Shown in pieces: positions 60,285 to 64,000 of a stretch of DNA of 64,000 bases. A model generated the notes under the pieces. That model was not told where the DNA came from. It ran no database searches and saw only the letters and a list, made by a program, of their open reading frames with translations. Made by a program: the position numbers and the translations under genes. Origin of the DNA: Limnomonas spitsbergensis (taxonomy: Eukaryota > Chlorophyta > Chlorophyceae > Chlamydomonadales); contig JAYJMM010000120.1 of the NCBI GenBank assembly GCA_037349105.1, forward strand, positions 4,158,001 to 4,222,000, given 5' to 3'. The first letter of the stretch is position 1. Each line of letters begins with the position of its first letter.

Positions 60285-60600
60285 AGTGCACGTGGGGGAC
60301 ATTGGTGTGGCGCCGGCCACCGTGGGCCGCCCCACTGGGAATTGGCCAAACCCAGTGGGTATCCCCACCGTGGGGATACATGTCGTAGGGCTCCGTCATG
60401 GGTTGGCATCAGTGGGGTATGTCTGATGGGATACTCCCACGGTGGGTCCAAGTGAGAGGATTCCCCCACACTGGGCTTTCGCGATGGGCCGTACCACTCA
60501 TGGTCCCATATCGTGGGGATCCCCACATGGGGGGGACCCACAGTGGGACATCAACGATAGGCTGACCCACGGTCTTCTGACTATCACGGGGATCCCCACA
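60285..60600. repeat. Palindrome-rich stretch of CCCAC/GTGGG words
   Basis: Perfect inverted repeats include TATCCCCAC-C-GTGGGGATA (60360-60378), CCCAC-G-GTGGG (60437-60447) and the 14-bp GTGGGGATCCCCAC (60512-60525). Similar CCCAC or GTGGG words recur every 20-40 bp. I see no coding sequence. Confidence 0.8.
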
Positions 60601-62035
60601 GAGACAGCAAAAGCTACTGAAAGCTCTATTGATGCCGCTGCCAATATAGAGGGGGGCCAGACAGAGACTGCAAAAGCTACTGAAAGCTCTATTGATGCCG
60701 CTGCCAAAAATCCGTGGGGCCAGACAGGGACAGCAAAAGCTACTGAAAGCTCTATTGATGCCCCTGCCAATAATCCGTGGGGCCAGACAGGGACAGCAAA
60801 AGCTACCGAAAGCTCTATTGATGCCGCTGCCAATATTCCGTGGAGCACAGAGACAGCAAAGCTACTGAAAGCTCTATTGATGCCCCTGCCAATAATCCGT
60901 GGGGCCAGACAGGGACAGCAAAGCTACTGAAAGCTCTATTGATGCCCCTGCCAATAATCCGTGGAGCCAGACAGGGACAGCAAAAGCTACTGCAAGCTCT
61001 ATTGAAGCCGCTGCCAATATTCCGTGGGGCCAGACAGGGACAGCAAAAGCTACTGAAAGCTCTATTGATGCCCCTGCCAATAATCCGTGAGGCCAGACAG
61101 GGACAGCAAAAGCTACTGAAAGCTCTATTGATGCCCCTGCCAATATTCCGTGGGGCCAGACAGGGACAGCAAAAGCTACTGAAAACTCTATTGATGCCCC
61201 TGGCAATATTCCGTGGGGCCAGACAGGGACAGCAAAAGCTACTGAAAGCTCTATTGATGCCGCTGCCAGTAATCCGTGGGGCCAGACAGGAACAGCAAAA
61301 GCTACTGAAAGCTCTATTGATGCCCCTGCCAATATTCCGTGGGGCCAGACAGGGACAGCAAAAGCTACTGAAAGCTCTATTGATGCCCCTGCCAATATTC
61401 CGTGGGGACAGACAGGGACAGCAAAAGCTACTGAAAGCTCTATTGATGCCCCTGCCAATAATCCGTGGGGCCAGACAGGGACAGCAAAAGCTACTGAAAG
61501 CTCTATTGAAGCCCCTGCCAATAATCCGTGGGGCCAGACAGGGACAGCAAAGCTACTGAAAGCTCTATTGATGCCCCTGCCAATATTCCGTGGGGCCAGA
61601 CAGGGACAGCAAAGCTACTGAAACCTCTATTGAAGCCCCTGCCAATATTCCGCGGGGCCAGACAGGGACAGCAGAGCTACTGAAAGCTCTATTGATGCCC
61701 CTGCCAATAATCCGTGGGGCCAGACAGGGACAGCAAAAGCTACTGAAAGCTCTATTGAAGCCCCTGCCAATAATCCGTGGGGCCAGACAGGGACAGCAAA
61801 AGCTACTGAAAGCTCTATTGATGCCGCTGCCAATAATCCGTGGGGCCAGACAGGGACAGCAAAGTTACTGAAAGCTCTATTGATGCCGCTTCTGAAAATC
61901 CGTGGGGACAGACAGGGACAGCAAAAGCTACTGAAAGCTCTATTGATGCCGCTGCCAATAATCCGTGGGGCCAGACAGGGACAGCAAAGCTACTGAAAGC
62001 TCTATACCGCTGTCAAATATCCGTGGGGCCAGACA
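60600..62035 (+). repeat. 63-bp minisatellite (about 23 copies)
   Basis: The unit is GACAGCAAAAGCTACTGAAA, GCTCTATTGATGCCCCTGCC, AATAATCCGTGGGGCCAGAC plus AGG. Some units have AAA for AAAA (62 bp), which shifts frames. Period 63 keeps long frames open on both strands (TAKATESSIDAPANNPWGQ on +, SIELSVAFAVPVWPHG on -). The common variants (CCC/GCC, AAT/ATT, GAT/GAA) change amino acids, so a protein is unlikely. Confidence 0.96.
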
Positions 62036-62400
62036 GCCAGGGGGAGGAGGAAGAAGGGGGAGGAGGATGGAGGGGGAGGAGATGAGACAGTAGGACAGAT
62101 GTGTAGCGGAAGAGAGGGAGATGGGATGTTTATGACGGACAAGGCGCCTTTGTGCTTTCGGTGGGAGGATGAAGGATGAGCGGAGACGGGGAGGGGGAAG
62201 GGAAGGAGGAGGAGGAAGGGGAGGGAGGAAGGGGAGACGGAGAAGATGAGACAGTAAGACAGACTGGGAGGGGGAGGAGGAAGAGGAAGAGGAAGTGGGA
62301 GGAGGAAGGGGAGAGGGAGGAGATGGAGACAGTAGGTCAGATGTGTAGGGGAGAGGGAGGAAGGAGACATAGAGGACAGTAGACGGTAGGACCCAGATGA
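62036..62400 (+). repeat. Purine-rich GGGAGGAGG(A) tract
   Basis: GGAGG/GAAGG/GGGAG words fill most of the stretch, in diverged direct copies (GATGAGACAGTA(A/G)GACAGA(T/C) at about 62081 and 62242; GGAGAxAGTAG later). The strong strand asymmetry could support triplex or R-loop structures, which is inference only. Confidence 0.8.
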
Positions 62401-62719
62401 TGGGACGTATGATGGGACGTACGTAACAAATGAACAAATGCGCAATCAATCAAGCAGCTGACCAGCAAAGATGAACATGTGCGCATGTTCAGCCAGCCCG
62501 TACAGCCTGCTTCATACTACATGCCAATGGCACTAGTATGGTGCAGGCCTCGGTCCCTGCACAAAACAGATTAAGGTGGCCATGGCATGGCTGCAGTAGA
62601 GCATTATGGCCCATGGTAGTCACGGTTACGAATCACAATGAAAACGCGCATTACAACAAAGCACCCGTCCAGCCATAATGACCAGGTGCATATGTCCAGC
62701 CTACCAGCATCGAGCATAC

Positions 62720-62959
62720 CTGGCATGTACCCTGGCTCGTTGACTGGCATTGCCCGCAGCAACACCATACTGTCCGGTGGCAGGACTGCCTGCTTCGTAG
62801 TTAAACATCATGGCGGCACCCTTGAAGGGAGGCATGGCGGGTGCAGCTGCTGACCTGGTGTGTAGATAACTGCCTGGGATGAGGTCCATGGAGGCTTGAA
62901 CCTGAATGCCGGCATTGGCGCCCATTAACCAAGAAGCACCTGCATGGGGCAGGCCACCA
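62720..62959 (-). pseudogene. Broken exon-like segment on - strand
   Basis: It has the same 240-bp length and the same splice signals (TTGTGCAG and CCAG|GTATGC) as 63686-63925. In the shared frame it carries TAA soon after VACPMQVLLG and TGA after PSRVPP, then resumes KQAVLPPDSMVLLRAMPVNE. The two stops make it a probable pseudo-exon. Confidence 0.35.
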
Positions 62960-63162
62960 CTGCACAAAACAGGAAAGGGTGGTCTGTCAACACAGCAAAT
63001 TGGCCTTCACTTGCCCTGGCATGACTTGAACTGAACAGTATGGCCCGAGGTATGGCCCATGGTAGTCACGGTGACAAATGGAGGAATTGCGCAAAAATAT
63101 CCATCACCTGTCTAGCCACGATGAACCTGTGCGCATGTTCATTCGACAAGCTTGAAGCTTAC

Positions 63163-63260
63163 CTGGCATGTCACCTGGCAAGTTGACTGGAGCTACCCGC
63201 AGTGATGCCGTCCTGTTCGGCCGTAGCACTGACAGGTTCAGCATGGTGCATGCCATCCCA
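63163..63260 (-). pseudogene. Shortened exon-like segment on - strand
   Basis: It reads MACTMLNLSVLRPNRTASLR, then VAPVNLPGDMPG, and ends CCAG|GTAAGC (donor at 63161-63162). It aligns with both ends of the 63686-63925 segment but lacks its middle. Where the related copies have CAG acceptors it has TGGG, so splicing into it is doubtful. Confidence 0.3.
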
Positions 63261-63685
63261 ACACACAGCAGAAATGGGTGCCAAGTCAGCACAGCAAAAT
63301 GGGTATCACTGGACCTGGCATGGCTGCAGTAGAGCAGTATGGCCCATAACAGACACGGTAACAAATGAACAAATGCGCAATCAATCAAGCAGCTGTCCAG
63401 CAAAGATGAACATGTGCGCATGTTCAGCCTTCCTGCACAGCATGCTTCATACTACATGCCAATGGCACCAGCATGGTGCAGGCCACGGTCCCTGCACAAA
63501 AGAGATTAAGGTGGTCAGGAAGCACAACAGATTAGCAAGCAGTGGCCATGGCATGGCTGCAGTAGAGCATTATGGCCCATGGTAGTCACGGTTACGAATC
63601 ACAATGAAAACGCACATTACAACAAAGTACCTGTCCAGCCATAATGACCAGGTGCCTATGTCCAGCCTACCAGCATCGAGCATAC

Positions 63686-63925
63686 CTGGCATGTACCCTG
63701 GCTCGTTGACTGGCCCTGCCGGCAGCAACGCCATACTGTCCGGTGGCAGCACTGCCTGCTTCGTGTTCCAACAGCATGGCGGCACCCTTGAAGGGAGGCG
63801 TGGCGGGTGCAGCTGCTGACCTGGCATGTAGATAACTGCCTGGGATGAGGTCCATGGAGGCTTGAACCTGAAAGCCGGCATTGGCGCCCATGTACCAAGA
63901 AGCACAAGCATGGGGCAGGCCACCA
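63686..63925 (-). CDS. Possible exon on - strand within the 0.95-kb repeat (product unknown)
   Basis: On the - strand, TTTTTTACAG precedes a 240-bp open segment that ends CCAG|GTATGC. The frame reads VACPMLVLLGTWAPMPAFRF, then KQAVLPPDSMALLPAGPVNE and PGYMPG. Related segments at 62720-62959 and about 63163-63260 keep the same frame words (VACPM/MACTML and PVNxPGxMPG), which suggests repeated exons of a gene lying to the right. I do not recognise the family. It could equally be decayed repeat sequence. Confidence 0.3.
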
Positions 63926-64000
63926 CTGTAAAAAACAGGAAAGGGTGGTCAGTCAACACAGCAAATTGGCCTTCACATGCCCTGGCATGGCTTCAATTGA

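Larger units (their letters stand above)
62424..64000. repeat. Tandem repeat of about 0.94-0.97 kb (one full and one partial unit, running off the right edge)
   Basis: AACAAATGAACAAATGCGCA and the following 50 bp start units at about 62426 and 63362. Exon-like parts are 966 bp apart; the second unit has about 30 bp extra near 63515. Smaller echoes (CACGGTxACxAAT, GAACxTGTGCGCATGTTC) suggest a subrepeat of about 300-450 bp. The hairpin GAACATG-TGCG-CATGTTC lies at 62473-62490. Confidence 0.85.

Noticed and set aside
60874..61521. 215-codon - strand frame with SIELSVAFAVPVWPHG repeats
   Set aside because: It is an artefact of the 63-bp period; substitutions are not biased to silent positions in any frame.

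Overview
The window is eukaryotic nuclear DNA, most likely from a chlorophyte green alga. The evidence is a plant and green-lineage type of organellar Ski2-like RNA helicase cut into many short GT-AG exons, GC-rich coding sequence inside very long introns, and degenerate CCCTAAAA/TTTAGGG (algal or plant telomere-type) tracts within introns. No bacterial gene, rRNA, tRNA, CRISPR array or complete transposon was seen.

One gene fills 2858-58957 on the + strand. I could join 16 exons, one of them tentative, into a single uninterrupted frame of about 674 codons. It ends in TAG at 58955-58957 and its 5' part lies before the window. The order of conserved blocks is helicase motif IV (SRKDC), the HHAG helix, motif V, motif VI (QMAGRAGRRG), a long insert/beta-barrel region and a DSHCT C-terminal domain. 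This matches ISE2-type chloroplast DExH RNA helicases. About 2.0 kb of coding sequence lies in 56.1 kb of gene.

The introns are mostly tandem repeats: an 83-bp array (1-2857, running off the left edge), a 21-bp array (7334-8515), a 154-bp array (10830-11470), a 46-bp array of about 23.6 kb (14393-37986, roughly 510 copies), a C-rich array of about 63 bp (38020-39130) and a 49-bp array of about 16.35 kb (41101-57455, roughly 330 copies).

The most striking observation is that many arrays are built from splice junctions. At 13 of the 16 exons the neighbouring intron holds one to about 34 intact or decayed copies of the exon edge together with its 3' or 5' splice site; the case at exon 5 rests on a single diverged copy and that at exon 13 on an inferred repeat-unit origin. 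The functional copy is the exon-proximal one in every case. The gene therefore looks like a frozen record of introns growing by repeated tandem duplication across splice sites. Some copies are intact enough to act as alternative sites, and one gives an in-frame 38-codon extension.

Downstream (58958-64000) I see no confident gene. There is a dispersed repeat shared in inverted orientation with the 40.7-kb region, a palindrome-rich stretch (60285-60600), a 63-bp minisatellite (60600-62035), a purine-rich tract (62036-62400) and a tandem repeat of about 0.95 kb (62424-64000). On the - strand that last repeat carries similar exon-like segments, at least one of them broken.
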